A DNA stretch of 9,004 nucleotides from Prolixibacteraceae bacterium UBA6162 (GTDB lineage: Bacteria > Bacteroidota > Bacteroidia > Bacteroidales > Prolixibacteraceae), in NCBI GenBank assembly GCA_002428215.1, contig DIUI01000023.1:1-9004 (forward strand), written 5' to 3'. Below the pieces are notes generated by a model. It was not told the origin of the DNA and searched no databases. It saw only the letters and a list, made by a program, of their open reading frames with translations. Positions 1 to 7,096 of the stretch are shown piece by piece (the stretch's first letter is position 1; every line of letters begins with the position of its first letter). Position numbers and translations under genes: made by a program.

Positions 1-602
1 ATGGTGAAGATCAAATTGCCCGATGCAACAAATGAGCGTTGGTTGTCGAAGCTACCCAAAGGCCATGGTATTCCATGGCGAACCAGTCGGTAGAGCAGGT
101 TGAGGTTTCCCTTGTTGCCGGGGCCATGGATCATACAGGGGCGCAAAATATAGAGTTGCTTTCCCGCAGCGTTGGTCGAATTAAGGTATTCTTCGGCAGC
201 CAGTTTCGATGCACCATAATGTGTTCCGGGATTTGGCGGCCATTCTTCGGTGAGCATATCCCCCTCCACTGCGTCGGCAGCAGCCTTCACGGTGCTGAAA
301 AATATAAATTTCTTTGCGTTGGTAGCAAGGAAGTGTTTGAAGACAGTTTGTGTTAGTCCGAGGTTAATATCGAAATACTCTTTCTTTTGAGTAGTATTTC
401 GGGTGTCGTGCGCTTTGCCGGCCAAATGAATATAGGCATCTGCATCCGGTAACCGATGCAGTGCATCCCAACCGACAACTTTGTTGGCCGGAAAACTTCC
501 CACCCCCGGAATGTCCACCCCGTAAAGGTCGAAGTTCTTGTGCAGGCTATCGTATAACAGCGATCCTATGAATCCGTTGCAGCCGGTAATAACCACTTTC
601 AT
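1..602 (-). CDS. NAD-dependent sugar-nucleotide epimerase/dehydratase (extended SDR), 3' end cut off by the window
   Basis: The reverse strand reads without a stop from an ATG at 602 to the left edge, giving 200 residues of an incomplete protein. It begins MKVVITGCNGFIG, the Rossmann glycine motif (G7, G10, G13). Asp30 follows the second strand, which favours NAD(H) over NADP(H). Ser103 and the Y129-G-A-S-K133 motif supply the SDR catalytic triad. The stretch around residues 166-191 (NLNLLYRLVRHGIPWPLG, then NQRSF) resembles sugar-nucleotide 4-epimerases and 4-reductases found in Bacteroidales polysaccharide and O-antigen loci. The likely role is cytoplasmic conversion of a UDP-sugar for envelope glycan synthesis. 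The exact substrate cannot be read, and the missing C-terminal half carries much of the specificity. An in-frame ATG lies immediately upstream at 605, so the start could be one codon longer. No Shine-Dalgarno is visible. It is divergent from the phosphoesterase at 764. Confidence 0.88.
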   Translation of the reverse strand, partial: MKVVITGCNGFIGSLLYDSLHKNFDLYGVDIPGVGSFPANKVVGWDALHRLPDADAYIHLAGKAHDTRNTTQKKEYFDINLGLTQTVFKHFLATNAKKFIFFSTVKAAADAVEGDMLTEEWPPNPGTHYGASKLAAEEYLNSTNAAGKQLYILRPCMIHGPGNKGNLNLLYRLVRHGIPWPLGSFDNQRSFVASGNLIFT

Positions 603-697
603 CATCTGCAAATTTTGAGGCAGAAAGATAATGCAAATTTGGGACTTGCCTATTTTAGCAGTTTGTGATGGAATATTAACTGCTGGAGCGGGGATTG

Positions 698-705
698 CAA
701 ATTTA
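698..705 (-). promoter_or_regulatory. Possible -7 box for the epimerase gene
   Basis: The reverse strand reads TAAATTTG, a full match to the Bacteroidota -7 consensus TAnnTTTG, about 95 bases before the epimerase start. No TTG stands at the expected -33 distance, so this is a weak call. The box overlaps one of three copies of TGCAAATTT in this intergenic stretch. Confidence 0.3.
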
Positions 706-763
706 TTGCTAAACTTGGGTCACTTTATCATTTCATTTACAAAGTTGTACAACAATTTGCCCA

Positions 764-1657
764 ATGCTAAAAAAATTTTTGTTCGGCACACTTATCATTG
801 CTACGCTGCTGAGTTGTAGCCAGGGACCCTCCGAACCCAACGGTGATGGTTCGTTTACTTTCCTCTTTATGACCGACCTCCATCTAAGACCCGGCATAGC
901 AGAGCGATCGTTCGAAATTGTAGTGGATACCGCCCTTACAATGAATGCCGATTTTGTACTTACCGGTGGCGATCTTATATTCGATGCTATGCGTGGAAAT
1001 GTGGCCCGTACCGACTCGTTATACGATCTTTATAAGCGGAGTGTAGCCCGACTAAATATGCCGGTTTACCCTGCGATTGGGAACCACGATCTTTTTGGGA
1101 TCTATGCCGAAAGTGATATCGATTCCACCCATGCCGATTATAAATTTGGAATGTTCAGACGCCAATTTGGCGACGATTATTACCACTTTCGGCACAAAGG
1201 CTGGCACTTTTTTGTTCTGAACGGATTCGACACAGAAGGATATCGATGGGTGTCAAAATTTGGTAGTGAGCAGTTAGAATGGATTTTCCATACACTGGAG
1301 ACCATTGGACCCGATGAGCCTTTATGTGTGGTGGTGCACGTGCCAGTGGCTACTATGTACGACTATTTCAATCCCCGTAGGGAATCGATGCCAGTTGCCG
1401 AAGTGGTGTATCAGGACCACAAAGCGTTTTTGGACCTCTTCGAAGGGCACAACCTTCGTCTGGTTCTACAGGGGCACAAACACTGGATTGAGGAGATTCA
1501 GGTCAGAAACAAAACCCGTTTTATTACCGGGGGCTCAGTTGCCGGTCGCCCCTCGTGGGGAGCAACGCCAAATGGAGAAGAGGGTTTCTTGAAATTTACT
1601 GTCGATGGTCAGCATGCCGATTGGGAGTATATCTATTACCAGCGGCTTACGGAGTAG
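764..1657 (+). CDS. Lipoprotein calcineurin-like metallophosphoesterase
   Basis: This 297-residue protein has a lysine-containing N-terminus, a hydrophobic stretch and the lipobox LLSC with Cys18, so it should be a lipid-anchored envelope protein. The residues after the cysteine (SQGPSEPNGDG) lack a clear acidic surface-export signal, so a periplasm-facing anchor is the simpler guess. The mature part carries the metallophosphoesterase metal-ligand motifs in order: D38-L-H40, GGD with D70, GNHD with N107 and H108, H192 in VVHVPV, and G-H238-K-H240. All dimetal ligands are therefore present and the enzyme should be active on a phosphoester or cyclic phosphodiester. The substrate cannot be deduced. 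Relatives include CpdA-like phosphodiesterases and secreted acid phosphatases. The ATG at 764 is chosen because it places the signal peptide at the N-terminus. A longer open frame at 631-819 overlaps this start in another frame and is not credible. The gene stands alone, with no same-strand neighbour within 500 bases. Confidence 0.88.
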   Translation: MLKKFLFGTLIIATLLSCSQGPSEPNGDGSFTFLFMTDLHLRPGIAERSFEIVVDTALTMNADFVLTGGDLIFDAMRGNVARTDSLYDLYKRSVARLNMPVYPAIGNHDLFGIYAESDIDSTHADYKFGMFRRQFGDDYYHFRHKGWHFFVLNGFDTEGYRWVSKFGSEQLEWIFHTLETIGPDEPLCVVVHVPVATMYDYFNPRRESMPVAEVVYQDHKAFLDLFEGHNLRLVLQGHKHWIEEIQVRNKTRFITGGSVAGRPSWGATPNGEEGFLKFTVDGQHADWEYIYYQRLTE

Positions 1658-1703
1658 TTCTTCATTAAATTAATTGCTTTCTTTTAACCCAATCCGGTAT
1701 AAT

Positions 1704-1732
1704 AAAAAAGGAGGGGTTAAATTAACCCCTCC
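1704..1732 (-). terminator. Intrinsic terminator, reverse strand
   Basis: The arms at 1710-1720 and 1722-1732 are perfect inverted repeats (GGAGGGGTTAA on the plus strand), giving a GC-rich stem of 9 to 11 pairs with a very small AT loop. Read on the reverse strand, the stem is followed directly by six T residues (A-run at 1704-1709 on the plus strand). That is the classic Rho-independent layout. On the plus strand the hairpin is followed by CGTTAACA and lacks a T-run, so it is a poor terminator for the phosphoesterase, which ends 50 bases upstream. The orientation therefore implies transcription entering from the right, on the reverse strand. Confidence 0.7.
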
Positions 1733-1885
1733 CGTTAACAGAAAGCACCGAATTGATTGATTTTTAGATCGACGACCCAAATGTTACGGAAGCAATCTGT
1801 GTTTTTTAAACGATGGTACCGCTAAATTATTGTTTTTAATTGTTTCTCGTTTACTTCCTGACTTTTTTTTTGAATAATTTCATTT
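1704..1885 (-). ncRNA. Candidate small RNA, about 180 nt, unassigned
   Basis: A perfect Bacteroidota -7 box (TATATTTG, reverse strand, 1897-1890) and a strong reverse-strand terminator (1704-1732) bracket about 180 bases with no credible gene. A transcript starting near 1885 would end in the T-run at 1709-1704. One possible closing helix pairs the reverse-strand copies of 1854-1860 and 1739-1745 (CAGGAAG with CTTTCTG, one G-U pair), leaving an AU-rich interior. The length is in the range of 6S RNA, but I cannot recognise a 6S or any other family core, so no function is assigned. The -33 element is weak. The alternative is that the terminator merely ends antisense read-through from the acyl-CoA ligase gene. 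Confidence 0.3.
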
Positions 1886-1889
1886 CAAT

Positions 1890-1897
1890 CAAATATA
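1890..1897 (-). promoter_or_regulatory. Possible -7 box for the candidate small RNA
   Basis: The reverse strand reads TATATTTG, matching TAnnTTTG at every fixed position. A transcript would begin about five bases downstream, near 1885. The -33 region lacks the TTG, so the call rests on the -7 box and on the terminator placed about 180 bases downstream. Confidence 0.35.
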
Positions 1898-2192
1898 CCG
1901 CCACAGTAGGAGATGAAGGCCGTAAAGAAGTTACAAATGGGTTTTATATCCATTTAATTGAAAATCAAACTTTTTGATCCAATCTTTGCCAGCTTTGGTT
2001 TTTAACTTCGAAAATGCCTTATTGAAAGGTAAAGCCATCACTAAATGGAGGAGGTTGTATCAATAAGGGAAGATTCAAAGTAAAAAGGGGTTAAGTTTGC
2101 AGTTCCGGATCAAGCCTGTTCATTGCCGCCTATCGATTTCTCAGGTGTCGTTCGTGATTTATAGGTTTTAGCAATTTTAAAACAGTAGATGT

Positions 2193-3254
2193 ATGTCGAA
2201 ACTATTTACGCCCTTTACTATCGGAAGTATTACATTTCCCAACCGTATTGCAATGTCTCCAATGTGCCAATACTCTGCTATTGAGGGATATGCCAACGAC
2301 TGGCATTTGGTCCATTACGGAAGCCGTGCTGCCGGAGGAACCGGTTTGATAATACAGGAGGCTACGGCAGTGGTACCTGAAGGGCGCATTACTCCGGGGG
2401 ATCTCGGGTTATGGGAGGATAATCAGGTACCCAAGCTCACTGAGATTACCCGTTTCGTTGCCGGGCAGGGTGCCATTCCCGGCATTCAGCTGGCCCATGC
2501 GGGACGTAAAGCGGGATGTTCGCTGCCCTGGGATGGCGGAGCGCAGTTGACTTTCGAACAGGGTGGATGGAATGGCGTTGCACCATCACCGTTGGGCTTT
2601 AACGAATCTGACCGGTTGCCTGTGGAACTTTCAGAGACGGGAATTCAGGAGATTATTGATGCCTTCAGAAATGCTGCCAGACGGGCATTGAAAGCTGGCT
2701 ATAAGGTGGTTGAGGTACATGCAGCCCACGGCTATCTTATCCATGAGTTTCTATCACCCCTGAGCAATCAGCGAACCGATCGTTACGGTGGAAGTTTTGA
2801 GAACCGATGTCGCCTGTTATTCGAGGTTGTTGCGGCTGTGCAAACAGTATGGCCATCTGAACTGCCGCTCTTTGTGCGCATATCGGCAACCGATTGGGCG
2901 GATGGAGGCTGGGATCTTTCTGAAGCAACTATGCTCGCTGCAAAACTAAAAGCGGCAGGGGTCAATCTGATCGATACTTCATCGGGGGGCATGGTCCCCT
3001 GGGCTAAAATTCCATTTGGACCCGATTATCAGGTTCCGTTTGCCGCTCATATTCGCCGTCATTCCGGGATTGCCACAGGAGCAGTTGGATTGATTACAAC
3101 TCCAGCGCAGGCCGAAGCAATACTCGATCGGGGCGATGCCGATATGATTATGCTGGGTCGTGAATTGTTGCGCAATCCCTATTTTGGATTGCGGCATAGC
3201 AAAGAGTTCTCCCAAACAGCAGAATGGCCCTTACAATATTTGAGGGCGAAATAG
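2193..3254 (+). CDS. NADH:flavin oxidoreductase, Old Yellow Enzyme family (YqjM/NamA-like)
   Basis: This 353-residue protein matches the YqjM/NamA branch of the FMN-dependent Old Yellow Enzymes over its whole length (the Bacillus enzyme is about 338 residues). Visible hallmarks are the redox-tuning cysteine in SPMC25QY27, the flavin and substrate segment QLAHAGRK (99-106), the paired histidines H176 and H179 in HAAHGYLIHEFLSPLSNQRTDRYGGS, the FMN-phosphate segments TGAVG (295-299) and LGR (321-323), and a C-terminal QYLR whose Arg351 fits the arginine finger that reaches into the partner subunit in YqjM. The expected reaction is NAD(P)H-dependent reduction of the C=C bond of alpha,beta-unsaturated carbonyls, in the cytoplasm. 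The physiological substrate is unknown, as for most of the family. The start follows an AT-rich leader without a Shine-Dalgarno. It is convergent with the acyl-CoA ligase, with only 29 bases between their stops. Confidence 0.93.
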   Translation: MSKLFTPFTIGSITFPNRIAMSPMCQYSAIEGYANDWHLVHYGSRAAGGTGLIIQEATAVVPEGRITPGDLGLWEDNQVPKLTEITRFVAGQGAIPGIQLAHAGRKAGCSLPWDGGAQLTFEQGGWNGVAPSPLGFNESDRLPVELSETGIQEIIDAFRNAARRALKAGYKVVEVHAAHGYLIHEFLSPLSNQRTDRYGGSFENRCRLLFEVVAAVQTVWPSELPLFVRISATDWADGGWDLSEATMLAAKLKAAGVNLIDTSSGGMVPWAKIPFGPDYQVPFAAHIRRHSGIATGAVGLITTPAQAEAILDRGDADMIMLGRELLRNPYFGLRHSKEFSQTAEWPLQYLRAK

Positions 3255-3283
3255 ATCAGCCACAACAAGCAAGAAACAAAGCT

Positions 3284-4921
3284 TTAAAGATGTTTTTTAC
3301 GAAGCTCCACCTTATTTACCTTGCCCACACTGGTTTTCTCGATTGTGTCGGCGTGTCTGACTTTGAGCGTAATTGCCTCACGGGGAAGCACACCCATGTC
3401 GACACTGCTTTTTACGAGTTGTAAAATTTCGCGGTCGTTCAAAACTTTTCCCTGAGCAACCACAACTATGGCCAGCGGAATTTCTCCCCAGGCGTTATCG
3501 GGCATGCCAATAACAGCAACTTCCGCTACCGACTCATGTTTTGTGATTACATCTTCTAACTCAAGAGAGCTGAGCCATTCACCGCCAACCTTGATTACAT
3601 CTTTGGTCCGGTCGGTTATGCGTATGCTCCCCCGACTGTCGATACAGGCTACATCGTTGGTATGCATCCAGCCACCCTCCCATAATTTTTCGGAGTGATG
3701 ATGGTCCTTTAGGTATCCTTGCGTGAGGTATGGCGATCGAACAATGATCTCTCCGGGTGTTTTGTCGTCAGCGGGAACATTTTGACCCTGGGCATCTACA
3801 ATGCGCATTTGTGCCAGTCCGATGGGTTTTCCGGTACGGCAACGCAAATCCACCTGCTGCTCAGCCGGAAGGGCAAGTTCTTGGGTCGAAAGGTGTGAAA
3901 GCGAGAGCACGGGGCATGTTTCCGACATGCCGTAACCCCCAAATACGTCGATGCCTCTCTCCATAGCCTCGAGCGCCAAAGCCCTTGGAAGAGCAGCCCC
4001 TCCAATCACACAGGTCCATCCTGAAAAATCGATCTTCTGCGAAGCAGGATCCTTGAGCAGCATGTTCAGTATGGTGGGAACACAATGACTGAAGGTGACC
4101 TTGTGTTTGTCGAGTAATTCGAGCAGAACCGAAGGAATATATTTTCCGGGATAGACCTGTTTAATGCCCAGAAAGGTAGCAATGTAGGGTATTCCCCAGG
4201 CATGCACATGGAACATAGGGGTAATGGGCATATAAACCGATTCCCGGTGCAAGCGTCCGTGCCCCGGGTTTGCCGAAAGGGCTGCCGTCGAGGTTAGGGT
4301 ATGCAATACCAGCTGCCGGTGTGAAAAATAGACTCCTTTAGGCAATCCGGTTGTGCCGGTAGTATAAAAGGTAGTTGCACGGCTATTTTCATCAAAATCC
4401 TGAAAATCGAAATGCGGATTGGCTTCCGAAAGAAGAGTTTCATATTCCCCTTCGAAGGCAAAATGGGGGCTGCAGGGTTCATGGCCATCACTGATTACAA
4501 TGAATTTTTTACCATCACTGATTCTGCCTTTTATGGCATCGAGCAGCGGCAATAACTCACAATGGCATACAATTACATCATCTTCGGCATGTTCAATGGT
4601 ATAGGCCAGCTGTTCGGGCGATAACCTGACATTGATGGTGTGTAAAACCGCTCCGAGCATCGGTACTGCATAATAGGCCTCGAGATAGCGGTGCGAGTCG
4701 TAATCCATAAAAGCTACCGTATTACCGGGCTTTATTCCTAAATTGGTTAGTGCACCGGCTAAGCGGTGAACCCGCTCCTTCCATTGAGCATAGGTAAGCG
4801 TTACCTGATTGCGGTATACGATCGACTCTTCTGAATTATAGGCCATAGGGGCCTCAAAGAGTTGCTTAATCAATAGCGGATAGGCATAGGCCGAGGGAGT
4901 TCTGTCGATGAGCTGGCTCAT
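3284..4921 (-). CDS. Fatty acyl-CoA ligase (AMP-forming, AlkK-like)
   Basis: This 545-residue protein is a full-length ANL-superfamily adenylating enzyme. In order are the phosphate-binding loop YTTGTTGLPKG (186-196), the GGYGMSE motif (328-334), TND with Asp423, the hinge region RTKDVIKVGGEW (438-449) and the C-terminal catalytic lysine K534 in KTSVGK. The N-terminal stretch DYDSHRYLEAYYAVPMLGAVLHTINVRLSPEQ (73-104) is characteristic of the medium/long-chain fatty acid:CoA ligases related to Pseudomonas AlkK. It should activate a fatty acid through an acyl-adenylate to acyl-CoA at the cytoplasmic face of the membrane, feeding beta-oxidation or lipid remodelling. Chain length cannot be read. 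It has its own well-formed promoter at 4953-4983 and probably forms a monocistronic unit. No terminator is visible in the 29 bases separating it from the convergent oxidoreductase, so its transcript may run antisense into that gene. Confidence 0.93.
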   Translation of the reverse strand: MSQLIDRTPSAYAYPLLIKQLFEAPMAYNSEESIVYRNQVTLTYAQWKERVHRLAGALTNLGIKPGNTVAFMDYDSHRYLEAYYAVPMLGAVLHTINVRLSPEQLAYTIEHAEDDVIVCHCELLPLLDAIKGRISDGKKFIVISDGHEPCSPHFAFEGEYETLLSEANPHFDFQDFDENSRATTFYTTGTTGLPKGVYFSHRQLVLHTLTSTAALSANPGHGRLHRESVYMPITPMFHVHAWGIPYIATFLGIKQVYPGKYIPSVLLELLDKHKVTFSHCVPTILNMLLKDPASQKIDFSGWTCVIGGAALPRALALEAMERGIDVFGGYGMSETCPVLSLSHLSTQELALPAEQQVDLRCRTGKPIGLAQMRIVDAQGQNVPADDKTPGEIIVRSPYLTQGYLKDHHHSEKLWEGGWMHTNDVACIDSRGSIRITDRTKDVIKVGGEWLSSLELEDVITKHESVAEVAVIGMPDNAWGEIPLAIVVVAQGKVLNDREILQLVKSSVDMGVLPREAITLKVRHADTIEKTSVGKVNKVELRKKHL

Positions 4922-4952
4922 AGTTCAAATTTATTTGATCAATTCAGGGGGT

Positions 4953-4983
4953 CAAAAGTAGCAGGATTGGCAGAGCCTCCCAA
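4953..4983 (-). promoter_or_regulatory. Promoter of the acyl-CoA ligase gene
   Basis: The reverse strand carries TTG (4983-4981), exactly 20 bases of spacer, then TACTTTTG (4960-4953). This matches the Bacteroidota primary sigma consensus TTG and TAnnTTTG at every fixed position. Transcription should begin near 4948, leaving a leader of about 27 bases without a Shine-Dalgarno before the ATG at 4921. Confidence 0.7.
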
Positions 4984-5025
4984 GACATCGTGCAAAAAAA
5001 AGTGAAGTACAGGTAAATATATCCA

Positions 5026-5039
5026 CGGGCATTTGCCCG
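5026..5039. repeat. Short perfect palindrome between the divergent promoters
   Basis: CGGGCA, two T residues and TGCCCG form a perfect 6-base inverted repeat in the 297-base region between the acyl-CoA ligase and atpD. It has no T-run on either strand, so it is not a terminator. It lies 43 bases upstream of the ligase -33 element and could be an operator or a chance hairpin. Confidence 0.35.
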
Positions 5040-5149
5040 ACAACTTTATTGTATAGGAGAATACTATCAATCAACTTTTGCTCAGATGGTTGTAAATATC
5101 ATTTTAAATGGTTGGAAGGAGGACCCATAGGCAATATTTTTTATCGAAA

Positions 5150-5182
5150 TTGAGCTGAACTCTGAAAACTATCTTAATTTTG
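5150..5182 (+). promoter_or_regulatory. Promoter of atpDC
   Basis: TTG at 5150-5152 is followed after 22 bases by TAATTTTG at 5175-5182, a full match to the Bacteroidota -7 box. The spacer is slightly longer than the usual 19 to 21. Transcription would begin near 5187, about 31 bases before the atpD ATG, in an AT-rich leader with no Shine-Dalgarno. Confidence 0.55.
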
Positions 5183-5209
5183 CCTGCCATATTTAAAATT
5201 TGTTCATAA

Positions 5210-6715
<1,506 letters not shown>

Positions 6716-6741
6716 TCTCCGTACAACCTAAACCCAATATC

Positions 6742-6987
6742 ATGTTTCTTGAAATTGTCTCACCCGAAAAATTGCTCTTTAGCGGAGAGGTCTCTTTGGT
6801 TGAGGTACCCGGTACAAAAGGTCCTTTTGTTATGCTCAACCGGCATGCACCTATTGTATCAACCCTTGAGCAGGGTACCTTGCGACTGGTGGAGCCGGGT
6901 GGCAGGGAGCGTACTTTCGAAATTGGGAGTGGTGTGGTTGAAAACCGCGGATCAAAAATTGTAGTCCTGATCGAATTGCCCCGTTAA
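6742..6987 (+). CDS. atpC: F1F0 ATP synthase subunit epsilon, short form
   Basis: The 81-residue product aligns with the N-terminal beta-sandwich domain of the epsilon subunit. It opens with FLEIVSPEKLLFSGEV and carries the conserved VPGTKGPFVMLNRHAPIVS segment (22-40), equivalent to the LPGHAPL region that contacts the rotor. The C-terminal two-helix domain, which in longer epsilon subunits (about 130 to 140 residues) inhibits ATP hydrolysis, is missing. A stop follows directly and no helical continuation is visible in another frame, so this is a genuine short form as in other Bacteroidota rather than a frameshift. Its role is to couple the F1 head to the c-ring with gamma. It lies 26 bases after atpD and should be cotranscribed from the same promoter. 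Confidence 0.93.
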   Translation: MFLEIVSPEKLLFSGEVSLVEVPGTKGPFVMLNRHAPIVSTLEQGTLRLVEPGGRERTFEIGSGVVENRGSKIVVLIELPR

Positions 6988-7031
6988 CGTTCAATTCCGG
7001 TTCCGTCGCTATACTAAAGAGGGCCGAAATT

Positions 7032-7072
7032 CGTTGGGATAATGGAGAGTTTTCCATTAGGATTTTCCAACG
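7032..7072. other. Two-part hairpin between atpC and the glycosyltransferase
   Basis: Outer arms CGTTGG (7032-7037) and CCAACG (7067-7072) enclose an inner perfect stem TAATGGA (7040-7046) and TCCATTA (7053-7059) with a six-base loop. The internal loop is asymmetric, two against seven bases. No T-run follows on either strand, so it is not a classic terminator. It may protect the atpDC message 3' end or lie in the leader of the glycosyltransferase transcript. Confidence 0.35.
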
Positions 7073-7096
7073 CGCCGTTAAAATACGCTGATTTTT

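Larger units (their letters stand above)
1658..2192. other. 535-base gene-poor gap, AT-rich
   Basis: No open frame here resembles a known protein. The gap holds a strong reverse-strand terminator (1704-1732), a perfect reverse-strand -7 box (1890-1897) and two short open frames of uncertain meaning: a 35-codon ATG frame on the reverse strand (1931-2038) and a 45-codon frame lacking ATG on the forward strand (1840-1977). Weak forward-strand -7 matches are AATCTTTG at 1981-1988, with a TTG 20 bases upstream, and TAGGTTTT at 2162-2169 close to the oxidoreductase start. Base composition is visibly more AT-rich than the flanking genes. Confidence 0.7.

Noticed and set aside
39..356. 105-codon open frame on the plus strand
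   Set aside because: It lies entirely antisense to the epimerase, whose reverse-strand reading frame has clear SDR motifs. It is a shadow frame.
744..753. Perfect palindrome GTTGTACAAC just before the phosphoesterase start
   Set aside because: Ten bases of palindrome in AT-rich DNA, single copy, with no clear promoter to relate it to. Too weak to call an operator.
631..819. 62-codon plus-strand frame in the epimerase/phosphoesterase spacer
   Set aside because: It overlaps the signal peptide region of the phosphoesterase in another frame and has no recognisable domain or promoter.
2045..2083. 12-codon ATG frame preceding the oxidoreductase
   Set aside because: Too short to distinguish from chance, with no family resemblance or attenuator hairpin after it.
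5115..5123. Shine-Dalgarno-like GAAGGAGGA in the atpD upstream region
   Set aside because: No start codon follows at a suitable distance and no frame opens. It lies upstream of the likely atpD transcription start.
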